Shown: positions 1 through 5,997 of the stretch, piece after piece
How positions within the stretch are numbered: position 1 is the stretch's first letter
Layout of the letters: each line of letters starts with the position of its first letter
NCBI GenBank assembly: GCA_031290855.1
Contig: JAISLM010000122.1
Span: 1-6,001 of the forward strand
DNA: 6,001 nucleotides
Direction of reading: 5' to 3'
Source: Spirochaetaceae bacterium
GTDB taxonomy: Bacteria; Spirochaetota; Spirochaetia; Treponematales; Breznakiellaceae
The notes under the pieces: generated by a model
Told to the model about the DNA's origin: nothing
Seen by the model: the letters and a program-made list of their open reading frames with translations, nothing else
Databases searched by the model: none
Program-made: the position numbers and the translations under genes

Positions 1-108
1 AGCCTGTTCCAAAACTAATTGACTGTGCGCTAAAGCGCACGGTTTTGGACCAGGCTTGAGCCTGAAGGCTCTTGCGGTTTTTCAGGCTAAAACCTTGCAA
101 AACTGCGT
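1..108. repeat. 108-bp structured intergenic repeat, copy 1
   Basis: Bases 1-108 match 5848-5955 at 106 of 108 positions, in the same orientation; the mismatches are at 92 and 104. The repeat is built of nested inverted repeats. Positions 1-15 pair with 42-56 with one mismatch, and inside that loop gtgcgct pairs with agcgcac, giving a long two-tier hairpin. A second block has gagcc/ggctc (58-62 with 67-71), or alternatively agcctgaa/ttcaggct (59-66 with 81-88). A third has gcggtttt (74-81) facing aaaactgc (99-106). The C-to-T difference at 104 turns a G-C pair into a G-U pair, so pairing would survive in RNA. The repeat holds no convincing ORF. It looks like a REP/MITE-type intergenic element, but its family is not recognised. 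The window begins exactly at the outer edge of the first hairpin, so its true left limit is unknown. Confidence 0.9.
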
Positions 109-260
109 CCATAAGCTAACATTAGCGGATAACACCGTTTTATTCAAGCGTCAAAATCCCGCATGTCGGCGTTCCCGAATGACGGCCCGCCTGTATCGTC
201 CTGAACGCTTACGTTTGGCCAATTGTGGGCCGGTAGGCACGGGACGGACTTTTTAATACA

Positions 261-1832
261 ATGGGAAAAATGCTTCCCCAAAAAATGCCGCCGGATGGTT
301 CCGGCAAAAATGATTTAAAAGACGCCGTGGCGGAGGACCAGGTACGCCTTAAGCCCCTGTTTGGCGTTAAACCGGGCAAGTATCTTGCGGCCCTGTACCT
401 GCTTGTCCTCGTCGTAATACTGTTTTTTGTCCTCGTGTTTTCCGGGATCACAAGGCGCGGAAGCATGGTCACATTCACGACGGAACCTTCCGGCGCGGCA
501 GTGCGCGTGGACGATGTTTTTTTGAACACGAGCCCGTGCACGGTGTTTGTGGAGGAAGGCCGGCGCCGCTTCGACGTGGTACTTCCGGGCTTTGACGTTT
601 TTAGCCAGGAACAGGATGTCGCCTCTGCCATATTTCCCCGCCGTCTTTCCGTTCATGCCGTGCTTGGCGAGAAAAAGCCGCTTTACGCGATGATACTCGG
701 CGCGGAAGATGCGGCGGCCTGGTCGTTCACCGGCGAGAGCGTCGAGATGTACCAGATACCGCTGTCCCTGTCCGAAGGCGTCTACCGGAGCGCCCCGGCG
801 GACGCGGAGGCCGCGAACAGACTGCTAGTCGCGGCGGCCCGGTTTACTTCGACACGCGCCTTCCTGAAAGACTTGCTCCGGGCGAAATTTTTTGCCGACA
901 ACGTGGGCCGCTCCCCCTCTCCTTTCAATGCCTGCTTCTCCGTAGCGGATATATTTCAATTTGTCGCCGGTAACCCCGCCTTTGCCGTTGTGTTGGCCGA
1001 GCTGCTGGGCGAGTCCGCGAAGCCGCTTCTGGAATCGGCATGGTACAGGAAGAACGTTATAGAGGCGGTGTTTCCGCCGGATACGGGGACTCAGGGCCGG
1101 GGGAGCCCGTCCGGGGCGAGATTCGGCGGCAGTCTTGGCGCGGGGGGCTTGCGCTTTGTCGAGGTCGAGGGCGGCCTATTCAGGCTCGCCACGGATTTCG
1201 GGTACGAGCTGCCGGTAAAAAGCTTCTACATAGCCGCTAACGAGGTATCGGACGGCGAATGGGCGGCCTTCCTCGCCGAAAACCCCGAATGGCGGGCGGA
1301 AAACACGGTAAGCCTTGTCCAAAAGGGCCTTGTCAACGGGCAATACATGGTAAAGCCCGGCGACGCGGCTTACCCCGCGCCGGCGGTTTGTGGCATTTCG
1401 TGGTTTGCGGCGGAAGCTTACTGCCGCTGGCTCAGCACGAAACTGCCGCCGGCCTTGGCGGGCTGGACGGTAAGGCTTCCGAGCGAAATCGAATGGGAAT
1501 ATGTCGCCTTTTCAGTCGCAAGGGGACTGGACGGGGGCCGCGTCGAAAAGATGGTTCTGCCGGATCGCCCCGAGAATACCGCCAAGACGGAAGCGGTCGA
1601 GGCGGGCCTCTGGGAATGGTGCGCCGACCCCTTTGTTCCGATCTACTTCCTTGGCGCTGACGCCGAAAGCATCGCCGCGATAGGTTCGCCGAAACGCGGC
1701 GTCAGGGGCGGCTCGTGGATAAATCCCGCCGGAACCGTCCTGCCTGAGACCCGTGCCGGGCTGGCGCCCTCCTCCTGCTCCCCCTTCGTCTCGTTTCGCC
1801 CCGTCATCGTGCAGGAAGGCGGGCGGCGGTGA
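261..1832 (+). CDS. Membrane-anchored PEGA plus formylglycine-generating-enzyme-like (SUMF1-fold) protein
   Basis: This is a 523-residue protein. Residues 1-40 are a polar, probably cytoplasmic leader. Residues 41-62 form one strongly hydrophobic helix, with TRRG just after it. Residues 69-135 fit a PEGA domain (VTFTTEPSGAAVRVDD, then a TSP turn and a VEEGRRRFDVVLPGF strand pair), a small surface or envelope-associated beta domain. Residues 140-290 have no recognised domain. Residues 296-515 fit the FGE-sulfatase (SUMF1) fold: FVEVEGGLFRLATDF, FYIAANEVSDGEWAAFL, ISWFAAEAYCRWLS, VRLPSEIEWEYVA, LWEWCADPF and RGVRGGSW, ending SFRPV. By eye, the two catalytic cysteines of true FGEs, expected just after GGSW, are replaced by N488 and V493. 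Sulfatase activation is therefore unlikely, and a binding or structural role outside the membrane is my inference. The ATG at 261 is chosen for length and has no clear Shine-Dalgarno; in-frame ATGs at 270 and 285 are alternatives. A weak possible promoter is TTGCAA (95-100) with TAACAT (117-122). The stop overlaps the smpB start. Confidence 0.9.
   Translation: MGKMLPQKMPPDGSGKNDLKDAVAEDQVRLKPLFGVKPGKYLAALYLLVLVVILFFVLVFSGITRRGSMVTFTTEPSGAAVRVDDVFLNTSPCTVFVEEGRRRFDVVLPGFDVFSQEQDVASAIFPRRLSVHAVLGEKKPLYAMILGAEDAAAWSFTGESVEMYQIPLSLSEGVYRSAPADAEAANRLLVAAARFTSTRAFLKDLLRAKFFADNVGRSPSPFNACFSVADIFQFVAGNPAFAVVLAELLGESAKPLLESAWYRKNVIEAVFPPDTGTQGRGSPSGARFGGSLGAGGLRFVEVEGGLFRLATDFGYELPVKSFYIAANEVSDGEWAAFLAENPEWRAENTVSLVQKGLVNGQYMVKPGDAAYPAPAVCGISWFAAEAYCRWLSTKLPPALAGWTVRLPSEIEWEYVAFSVARGLDGGRVEKMVLPDRPENTAKTEAVEAGLWEWCADPFVPIYFLGADAESIAAIGSPKRGVRGGSWINPAGTVLPETRAGLAPSSCSPFVSFRPVIVQEGGRR
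1813..1819 (+). promoter_or_regulatory. Shine-Dalgarno of smpB, inside the upstream gene
   Basis: AGGAAGG lies nine bases before the GTG at 1829. It decides the start of smpB: a GTG rather than an ATG, overlapping the TGA stop of the upstream gene as GTGA. Because the site lies within the upstream coding region, ribosomes ending the first gene can restart on smpB. Confidence 0.75.
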
Positions 1833-2284
1833 GCGTCAAAGTGATCGCCGTAAACCGCAAGGCCCGCTTCGACTACGAGGTCGATGAAGCTTACGAATGC
1901 GGCATAGAACTTTTGGGAACGGAAATAAAGTCGGTACGAGACGGACGTATATCTTTCCCAGACGCCTGGGCCGAAATCGCAAACGGCGAGGTCTGGCTCA
2001 ATTCGTTTTCCATCTCGGAAAACCCGTTTTCCTCCATTTTTAACCATGACCCGCTGCGAAAGAAGCGGCTCCTGCTCCACAAACAGGAAATAAAGCGGCT
2101 TCACCGCAAAGTCGAGGAGAAAGGCTACACCCTAGTCCCGCTGTCATTCTATTTCAAGAAAGGCCGTGTAAAAGTCGAACTCGGAGTTTGCAAGGGCAAG
2201 AAGATGTACGACAAGCGGGCCGGCATAAGGGAACGTGACCTCAACCGCGAGATCGAGCGGGAGTTTCGCGGACGGCTAAACTGA
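1829..2284 (+). CDS. smpB: SsrA-binding protein SmpB
   Basis: This 151-residue protein has the usual length for SmpB. It binds the tRNA-like part of tmRNA and brings it into the A site of stalled ribosomes, so that the nascent chain is tagged for degradation and the ribosome is freed. Family hallmarks run through the whole protein: IAVNRKARFDYEV near the N-terminus, GIELLGTEIKSVRDGRISF (25-43), the NHDPLRKKRLLLHKQEI block (72-88), TLVPLSFYFKKGRVKVELGV (101-120), and GKKMYDKRAGIRERD (123-137) leading into the basic C-terminal tail. That tail, REIEREFRGRLN, is short but typical. The GTG start is supported by the AGGAAGG site and the four-base overlap with the upstream membrane-protein gene. The partner tmRNA gene (ssrA) is not in this window. 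The gene converges on the EamA-type transporter gene, with nine bases between the two stop codons. Confidence 0.97.
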   Translation: MSVKVIAVNRKARFDYEVDEAYECGIELLGTEIKSVRDGRISFPDAWAEIANGEVWLNSFSISENPFSSIFNHDPLRKKRLLLHKQEIKRLHRKVEEKGYTLVPLSFYFKKGRVKVELGVCKGKKMYDKRAGIRERDLNREIEREFRGRLN

Positions 2285-2313
2285 GAGGGCGGCCTAGGAA
2301 GGCCCCGCCTCTT
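2285..2313 (+). terminator. GC-rich hairpin at the convergent junction, possible terminator of the smpB operon
   Basis: Directly after the smpB stop, gagggcggcct (2285-2295) pairs with aggccccgcctc (2300-2311) around a four-base loop, with one bulge. The hairpin is followed by only a short T-containing stretch (cttgtg), so it is a weak match to an intrinsic terminator in the plus direction. In the minus direction there is no T-tract. It overlaps the last codons and stop of the oppositely oriented transporter gene, so it could serve as a shared barrier for the convergent transcripts. Confidence 0.45.
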
Positions 2314-3202
2314 GTGCCCGCCCCGTCCCCCTCCCCCTAATCTTCAGCATATTCGAGAACACGACCGCGAACACGATCACAAGGCCGCCGGAAATCGCGT
2401 TCAGAGCCGGCTTTTCGCCTGTAACGACAAACACCCAGACAGGATTCAGCACCGGCTCTATCGAAGCGATGATCAGGGCGGCAAACGCGCTGACGCGCTT
2501 TATGCCGTAGGCGTAAAGTATAGACGCAAACCCTATCTGCACGGTACCCATGAACAGAATCGCCCCCGACTCCGGCAGACTCAGGACAAGTTTGCCTGAA
2601 AAAAGGAGGGGAAAGGCAAAAAACGCCGTTATAGTGTTCGACAACAGGAGACTGTACGCGGGTCCCGAATCCTTCTGCATACGCATACAGACCGAATTCA
2701 ACGCGAACATTACGCCGGAAGCGAGCGCTATCATATCCCCCGCAAGCGAACCGGAAGAGAAGGAGCCGTGAAATATGATGAAAAGCCCGCCAAGCACGAG
2801 CGCCAGCGCGATCCAGTTCTCCACGCGGGGCTTTTCTTTCAAAAGGACGATGCTGAGGAGGGCCGCCCAAACCGGGGCGCTGTACTGAAGCAGAATAACG
2901 TTTGCCGAGGCGGTAAGCTTGTTTGCCACGACAAAACTCGTCATCGTAGCGGAGTACGCGATGCCCGAAACCCAGAACGCCGGGCTTCTCAGAGCCGCGA
3001 CAATGCCGCCAAACGGCGAGCGCATGAAAATACACCTCGCGGCAAGCATTGTAAGGGCCGCGATAAGGCTCCGCGCCCCCGCGATAAAGAACGGATCGGC
3101 GTCTATAAGCTTGATAAAAAGACCGCTCGTACTCCAGAGCAGGGCGCAGAGCAGAACCGCCGGCCTGCCGGGGAGTATCTCGCGGCGGAAAACGTAAGGC
3201 AT
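2294..3202 (-). CDS. DMT-superfamily (EamA) membrane transporter
   Basis: This 302-residue hydrophobic protein has about ten membrane helices (roughly 14-34, 38-58, 74-94, 97-119, 127-146, 154-173, 183-203, 212-232, 238-258, 264-286). They are arranged as two tandem EamA repeats of about 130 residues. Each repeat ends with the family's typical segment: YSAPVWAALLSIVLLKEKP (107-125) in the first and IEPVLNPVWVFVVTGEKP (248-265) in the second. LLWSTSGLFIKLI at 21-33 is the usual first helix. Family members export or exchange small metabolites such as amino acids or nucleotide sugars across the inner membrane; the substrate cannot be read from sequence. The ATG directly follows the TAG of the upstream phosphate-transporter gene with no spacer and no obvious Shine-Dalgarno, so it is probably translated by re-initiation from that gene. 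The polar C-terminal tail (RGRGTGRAQEAGPS) overlaps the junction hairpin. Confidence 0.93.
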   Translation of the reverse strand: MPYVFRREILPGRPAVLLCALLWSTSGLFIKLIDADPFFIAGARSLIAALTMLAARCIFMRSPFGGIVAALRSPAFWVSGIAYSATMTSFVVANKLTASANVILLQYSAPVWAALLSIVLLKEKPRVENWIALALVLGGLFIIFHGSFSSGSLAGDMIALASGVMFALNSVCMRMQKDSGPAYSLLLSNTITAFFAFPLLFSGKLVLSLPESGAILFMGTVQIGFASILYAYGIKRVSAFAALIIASIEPVLNPVWVFVVTGEKPALNAISGGLVIVFAVVFSNMLKIRGRGTGRAQEAGPS

Positions 3203-4876
3203 CTAATTCATGTTCAGCATCGAGTTCGTGATGCTGTAACAGTAGTCGCCCAGTTTTTCTATACGCCGCACCAGATCGATGAACAGCAGCTCGGTTTTCA
3301 CGTCAACACCCTCCTCTATACGCTTACGACCGAGCTTGCGCAGCCTGTTCCGCGAAGTATCTATCTTATCCTCGATCTCTTTCGCGTAAAGCCCCTCTTC
3401 CTTGCCGAGCTTTTCGCCGGTATGGTCCTTCACAAAGCCCAGGAATTCCTCGACCAGCCCCATGTAGGGATCAAGGGCCTCCATCTCCTTGCGCTTGAAT
3501 ATCTGGTTCTTGCGGACGCTGCGTTCCAGCAAAAGACTGACGCTGTAACAGTCGTCCGTCATATCCTCCAGGTCGGCGATTATCCTGAAAAACAGCGCAA
3601 CGTTGTACTCCGAGCGCCTGTTCAACTGGTTACGGGTACACTCCATCAGGTAACCGGTCAGCACCTCGCGCATCTGGTCGGCATACTCCTCCTTCTCGTG
3701 GATCTCTGCGACAAGAACGGCGACCGAGTCCGCATTGAGGTTTTGAAGCGATGCCCGCAGTTTCTGATACATAACAAAAACGAGTGTCGCCATGTCGCTG
3801 ATTTCGTTCTTTGCCCGCAGGATGCTCAGTTCCGGCGTGTCCCGCATCGCGCCCGACAGGTACGAGAAACGGTAGACGTTCTCCGAGGCGGGCTCGCCCC
3901 TGTCCTTTATAAGAAAGCTGACGAGCGCGGCAAAAGGCTTGACGAAAGGGAAGAACAGGATCGTGTTCAGCACGTTAAACGTCGTGTGAAACATCGCAAT
4001 CTGCGTAGTTACGAGGGCCCCCGCCCCGCCGGGGTCGGGGCTTATCAGCTTTACGAGACTCACGAGCGGGCTGAAGAACACAAGCGCGGCCACCGCGCCT
4101 ATAACGTTGAAAAGAACGTGCACCAGCGCCGCCCGCCTGGCAACAGTTTTCGTACCGATGGACGCGAGCAGCGCATCAATCGTAGTACCTATGTTCGCGC
4201 CGAGTATCATCGCGGCGGCGGAGTTAAAATCTATGATACCCTTGTACGCCATCGTCAGCAGCATAGCGGTAGAAGCGCTGGACGAGTGGACGATCACCGT
4301 AATCACTAGCCCCACGCAGGCGAAAGCGAGCGTATGGAGGAAACCCGCGCCCCCCAAACCCCGCAGAAATTCGAGGTTCTCCGGCCTTATGGCCGGCATC
4401 GACATAGTCAGGAAGTCTATCCCCAGGAACAGGAGGCCGAAACCCATCACCGCGTTCCCCAGCCCCTGATGCTTCCACTTCAGCGTCCGCAGGATGAAAC
4501 CCAGGCCGATCGCGGGCAGGGCGAGATTGGAAATATCGAGCGTAAACCCGACGAGCGAGACAACCCATGCCGTCACCGTAGTCCCTATATTCGCGCCCAT
4601 TATTACGCCGATAGCCTGCGTCAGCGTCAGGATACCGGCATTCACGAAAGAAACCACCATAACGGTAGTAGCACTGGACGACTGTATGATAGCCGTGACG
4701 AAAAGGCCCGTAGCTATCGCGGAGAGGCGGCTGCCCGTCATAAACCCCAGCGTACGCTGCAGTCTGTCGCCCGCCCCCTGCTGGATTCCGTCCCCCATCA
4801 CCTTCATCCCGTACAGAAAAAGCCCCAGGCTTCCCCCGATACGGAACAGCAAGCTCACGATTTCCATAACTCCCAT
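3203..4876 (-). CDS. Na/Pi cotransporter family protein with C-terminal PhoU-like domain
   Basis: This 557-residue protein has the full length and layout of the bacterial NptA-type sodium/phosphate cotransporters. The membrane part, about residues 1-325, carries the two inverted repeats of the family. The first has QSSSATT (65-71) followed by GANIGTT (94-100). The second has HSSSAST (197-203) followed by GANIGTT (226-232). The glutamine of the first QSSS motif is histidine in the second repeat. Residues about 345-557 are a cytoplasmic helical PhoU-like tail with two E-x-x-x-D motifs, at 437-441 (LEDMTDD) and 540-544 (IEKLGDY), which in PhoU proteins bind metal. It is expected to import phosphate with sodium, with the tail linking transport to phosphate status; that regulatory role is inference. 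The ATG at 4876 keeps the first helix intact. An in-frame ATG three codons later is an alternative, and neither has a strong Shine-Dalgarno. It is the first gene of a two-gene operon with the EamA transporter. Confidence 0.95.
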   Translation of the reverse strand: MGVMEIVSLLFRIGGSLGLFLYGMKVMGDGIQQGAGDRLQRTLGFMTGSRLSAIATGLFVTAIIQSSSATTVMVVSFVNAGILTLTQAIGVIMGANIGTTVTAWVVSLVGFTLDISNLALPAIGLGFILRTLKWKHQGLGNAVMGFGLLFLGIDFLTMSMPAIRPENLEFLRGLGGAGFLHTLAFACVGLVITVIVHSSSASTAMLLTMAYKGIIDFNSAAAMILGANIGTTIDALLASIGTKTVARRAALVHVLFNVIGAVAALVFFSPLVSLVKLISPDPGGAGALVTTQIAMFHTTFNVLNTILFFPFVKPFAALVSFLIKDRGEPASENVYRFSYLSGAMRDTPELSILRAKNEISDMATLVFVMYQKLRASLQNLNADSVAVLVAEIHEKEEYADQMREVLTGYLMECTRNQLNRRSEYNVALFFRIIADLEDMTDDCYSVSLLLERSVRKNQIFKRKEMEALDPYMGLVEEFLGFVKDHTGEKLGKEEGLYAKEIEDKIDTSRNRLRKLGRKRIEEGVDVKTELLFIDLVRRIEKLGDYCYSITNSMLNMN

Positions 4877-4924
4877 CCTAACCCATCACTTAACAGTCTG
4901 GCTCGGCGGCCTCATCATTAATGA

Positions 4925-4953
4925 ATTATGAGGATTGAGTGATTAATTATGAA
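4925..4953 (-). promoter_or_regulatory. Candidate sigma70-type promoter for the phosphate-transporter operon
   Basis: On the minus strand, TTCATA (4953-4948) and CATAAT (4930-4925) are separated by exactly 17 bases, matching the -35 and -10 consensus at 4 and 5 of 6 positions. Transcription would start near 4918, giving a leader of about 40 bases before the ATG at 4876. The stretch is AT-rich in an otherwise GC-rich window. It contains two imperfect copies of an attaat/attatga unit (4916-4932 and 4943-4960), so the motif matches could partly reflect low complexity. Confidence 0.4.
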
Positions 4954-4995
4954 TAATGAGTGTTTCTGTCGCGTCCTGGTTTAAAGTTGTCACAT

Positions 4996-5012
4996 GGGGG
5001 GGGGGGGGGGGG
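4996..5012. repeat. Poly-G tract, 17 residues
   Basis: The plus strand has 17 consecutive G residues, followed by a G/T-rich stretch (tggttgtggtggg). It lies 43 bases upstream of the candidate -35 of the phosphate-transporter operon and just past the broken end of the transposase pseudogene. Homopolymers of this length slip during replication, and length-variable poly-G tracts near promoters or within genes are known phase-variation switches in Treponema pallidum. Here no clear gene runs through the tract. Its exact length may be unreliable, because such runs are often miscounted in sequencing. Confidence 0.9.
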
Positions 5013-5048
5013 TGGTTGTGGTGGGTCGCGTAAAATCCGTCAACCTTT

Positions 5049-5651
5049 TTAAGGACTGGACACCATACAGATAACCGGCCGCCTTGCGTCATACGGACGG
5101 TTATACACCTCAAGAACATCCTCCGTCTTGGCCACAAACGCCGCGTTTTCCTTGGGCGCCACGCGCCGGCATTCCTTCAAATGTGGTTTCAGGGGTGTTT
5201 TTTAACCGTTCTTTATGGTCGTGTCTGACAGTTCAATACCAAGTACGACTTTGCTTCGCTCTTCCGGCAGCCTCAGCGTCCACCGGCTATACCCCGCGGG
5301 CGGCTCGCCGCAGCTTGCCGCGATAATCTTTGTCTCGATGTCTCCGGTTACTTTGGCCGGTACCGGCGGTGTTTCCCGTTTCTTCCGGTTCAGTACCCGT
5401 TCCACCCCTTCCCGCGCGTATTGTTTGCTTACCCGGTATAACAGAATAGTATGGCATCCGCACTGTTTCGCCGCCTCTGTTTGTTTCGGTATCTTAACCG
5501 GCTTCCCTTCCCGGCCTGTTTTCCCATTCAACAGCAGCAAAATCCGGGCGCGGATTATTTGTCGTACCGGATGTACGCCCTTACTTATAATGTCCTTTAA
5601 CCGCTTTTCTTCTTCCCCCGCCAACTGTACCCGATAGGTTTTCCCTCTCAT
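5049..5651 (-). pseudogene. IS630-family transposase, N-terminal half with in-frame stop, truncated
   Basis: The first 149 codons (5651 to 5205) give the N-terminal DNA-binding half of an IS630 transposase. A helix-turn-helix region covers about 55-92 (QTEAAKQCGCHTILLYRVSK, then EGVERVLNRKKR), followed by the family hallmark CGEPPAGYSRWTLRLPEER (114-132). A TAA at 5204-5202 interrupts it just after DTTIKNG. Reading on in the same frame gives 50 more codons that are clearly the same protein: KTPLKPHLKE, then ENAAFVAKTEDVLEVYNRPY and RRPVICM, up to a stop at 5051-5049. The homology ends at CM, where active relatives have CMDE, so the catalytic Asp/Glu and the whole C-terminal half are missing. 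Normal length is about 340-360 residues. The start is firm: AAGGGAGGGG lies eight bases before the ATG. A 149-residue peptide could still be made but could not transpose. No terminal inverted repeats could be paired. Confidence 0.88.
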
Positions 5652-5659
5652 CCGTAGTA

Positions 5660-5669
5660 CCCCTCCCTT
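5660..5669 (-). promoter_or_regulatory. Strong Shine-Dalgarno of the transposase remnant, beside a small hairpin
   Basis: AAGGGAGGGG on the minus strand lies eight bases before the ATG at 5651. Part of it is also one arm of a five-base-pair hairpin (5665-5669 with 5674-5678, loop of four), which could partly hide the ribosome site in the transcript. That would fit the low expression typical of transposases, but the hairpin is short. Confidence 0.5.
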
Positions 5670-5681
5670 GGGTAAGGGTGT

Positions 5682-5709
5682 TTTACACCTGTCGGTTTAG
5701 TTCAATCAA
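5682..5709 (-). promoter_or_regulatory. Weak candidate promoter of the transposase remnant
   Basis: On the minus strand, TTGATT (5709-5704) and TGTAAA (5687-5682) are 16 bases apart, each matching the -35 or -10 consensus at 4 of 6 positions. Transcription would begin about 24 bases before the ATG. Such weak matches are common by chance. Confidence 0.25.
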
Positions 5710-5746
5710 CCTGCTAGTTGTTTTATTCGCAGTTGGGTTTGCTCCC

Positions 5747-5762
5747 CCGCCCCTTGGGGCGG
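5747..5762. repeat. GC-rich perfect inverted repeat
   Basis: ccgcccc (5747-5753) and ggggcgg (5756-5762) form a seven-base-pair stem around two bases (four-base loop in practice). In the plus direction it is followed by ttataatt, which is not a real T-tract, so terminator function is doubtful. It lies in the roughly 195-bp gene-free stretch between the transposase remnant and the second 108-bp repeat, where I see no gene. Confidence 0.5.
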
Positions 5763-5816
5763 TTATAATTGGCAACACCAACAAAAAATGGTAGTAGACG
5801 GGTTGCGGGCAAACAA

Positions 5817-5833
5817 GGTTTGCTATGCAAACC
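5817..5833. repeat. Perfect short hairpin next to the repeat cluster
   Basis: ggtttgc (5817-5823) and gcaaacc (5827-5833) form a seven-base-pair stem with a three-base loop. It ends 14 bases before the second 108-bp repeat and may belong to the same hairpin-rich intergenic cluster. No T-tract follows on either strand. Confidence 0.5.
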
Positions 5834-5847
5834 ACCACAGTTAAATG

Positions 5848-5955
5848 AGCCTGTTCCAAAACTAATTGACTGTGCGCTAAAGCGCACGGTTTTGGACCAG
5901 GCTTGAGCCTGAAGGCTCTTGCGGTTTTTCAGGCTAAAGCCTTGCAAAACCGCGT
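5848..5955. repeat. 108-bp structured intergenic repeat, copy 2
   Basis: This is the direct repeat of bases 1-108, differing only at 5939 (G for A) and 5951 (C for T). The same nested hairpins are present, and here the third stem is fully Watson-Crick: gcggtttt (5921-5928) with aaaaccgc (5946-5953). An extra pairing, aaggct (5912-5917) with agcctt (5938-5943), exists only in this copy. Homology stops at 5956. Copy 1 continues into unrelated sequence, while copy 2 is followed by a T-run and another hairpin that reuses the ctgttccaaaact core. The 84-codon minus-strand ORF across it looks like chance reading of repeat DNA. Confidence 0.9.
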
Positions 5956-5967
5956 TTTTTAAAGGTT

Positions 5968-5997
5968 GCTGTTCCAAAACTGAAGTTTTGGAACAGC
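5968..5997. repeat. Long perfect hairpin carrying the repeat core
   Basis: gctgttccaaaact (5968-5981) and agttttggaacagc (5984-5997) are exact reverse complements: a 14-base-pair stem with a two-base gap, or 13 pairs with a tgaa loop. The arm shares the ctgttccaaaact core with the left arm of both 108-bp repeats (from bases 4 and 5851). It therefore looks like a minimal member of the same repeat family, or the third module of copy 2. The window ends four bases later, so its outer limit is not visible. Confidence 0.85.

Noticed and set aside
56..256. A 66-codon plus-strand ORF at the left end
   Set aside because: It starts inside the structured repeat, and its product has no recognisable feature.
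2337..3035. A 232-codon minus-strand ORF in another frame of the EamA transporter
   Set aside because: The EamA frame gives ten membrane helices and family motifs; this frame gives a low-complexity, Arg-rich product.
2768..4309. A 513-codon plus-strand ORF antisense to both transporter genes
   Set aside because: Its product is very polar and rich in Arg, His and Gln, with no recognisable domain. It is the complement-strand shadow of two genes with clear family motifs in GC-rich DNA.
4943..5137. A 64-codon minus-strand ORF reading through the poly-G tract as a proline run
   Set aside because: Its 5' part overlaps the transposase remnant in another frame, and its 3' part is the homopolymer and the AT-rich promoter region. 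Only the short KKVDGFYAT segment is kept, as a low-scored finding.
5202..5651. The 149-residue transposase reading as an intact small DNA-binding gene
   Set aside because: The homology continues in the same frame beyond the stop for 50 codons, so this is a broken transposase rather than a gene of designed length.
5723..5977. An 84-codon minus-strand ORF covering the second 108-bp repeat
   Set aside because: It runs through hairpin repeat DNA and has no domain. Translating such repeats often gives chance ORFs.
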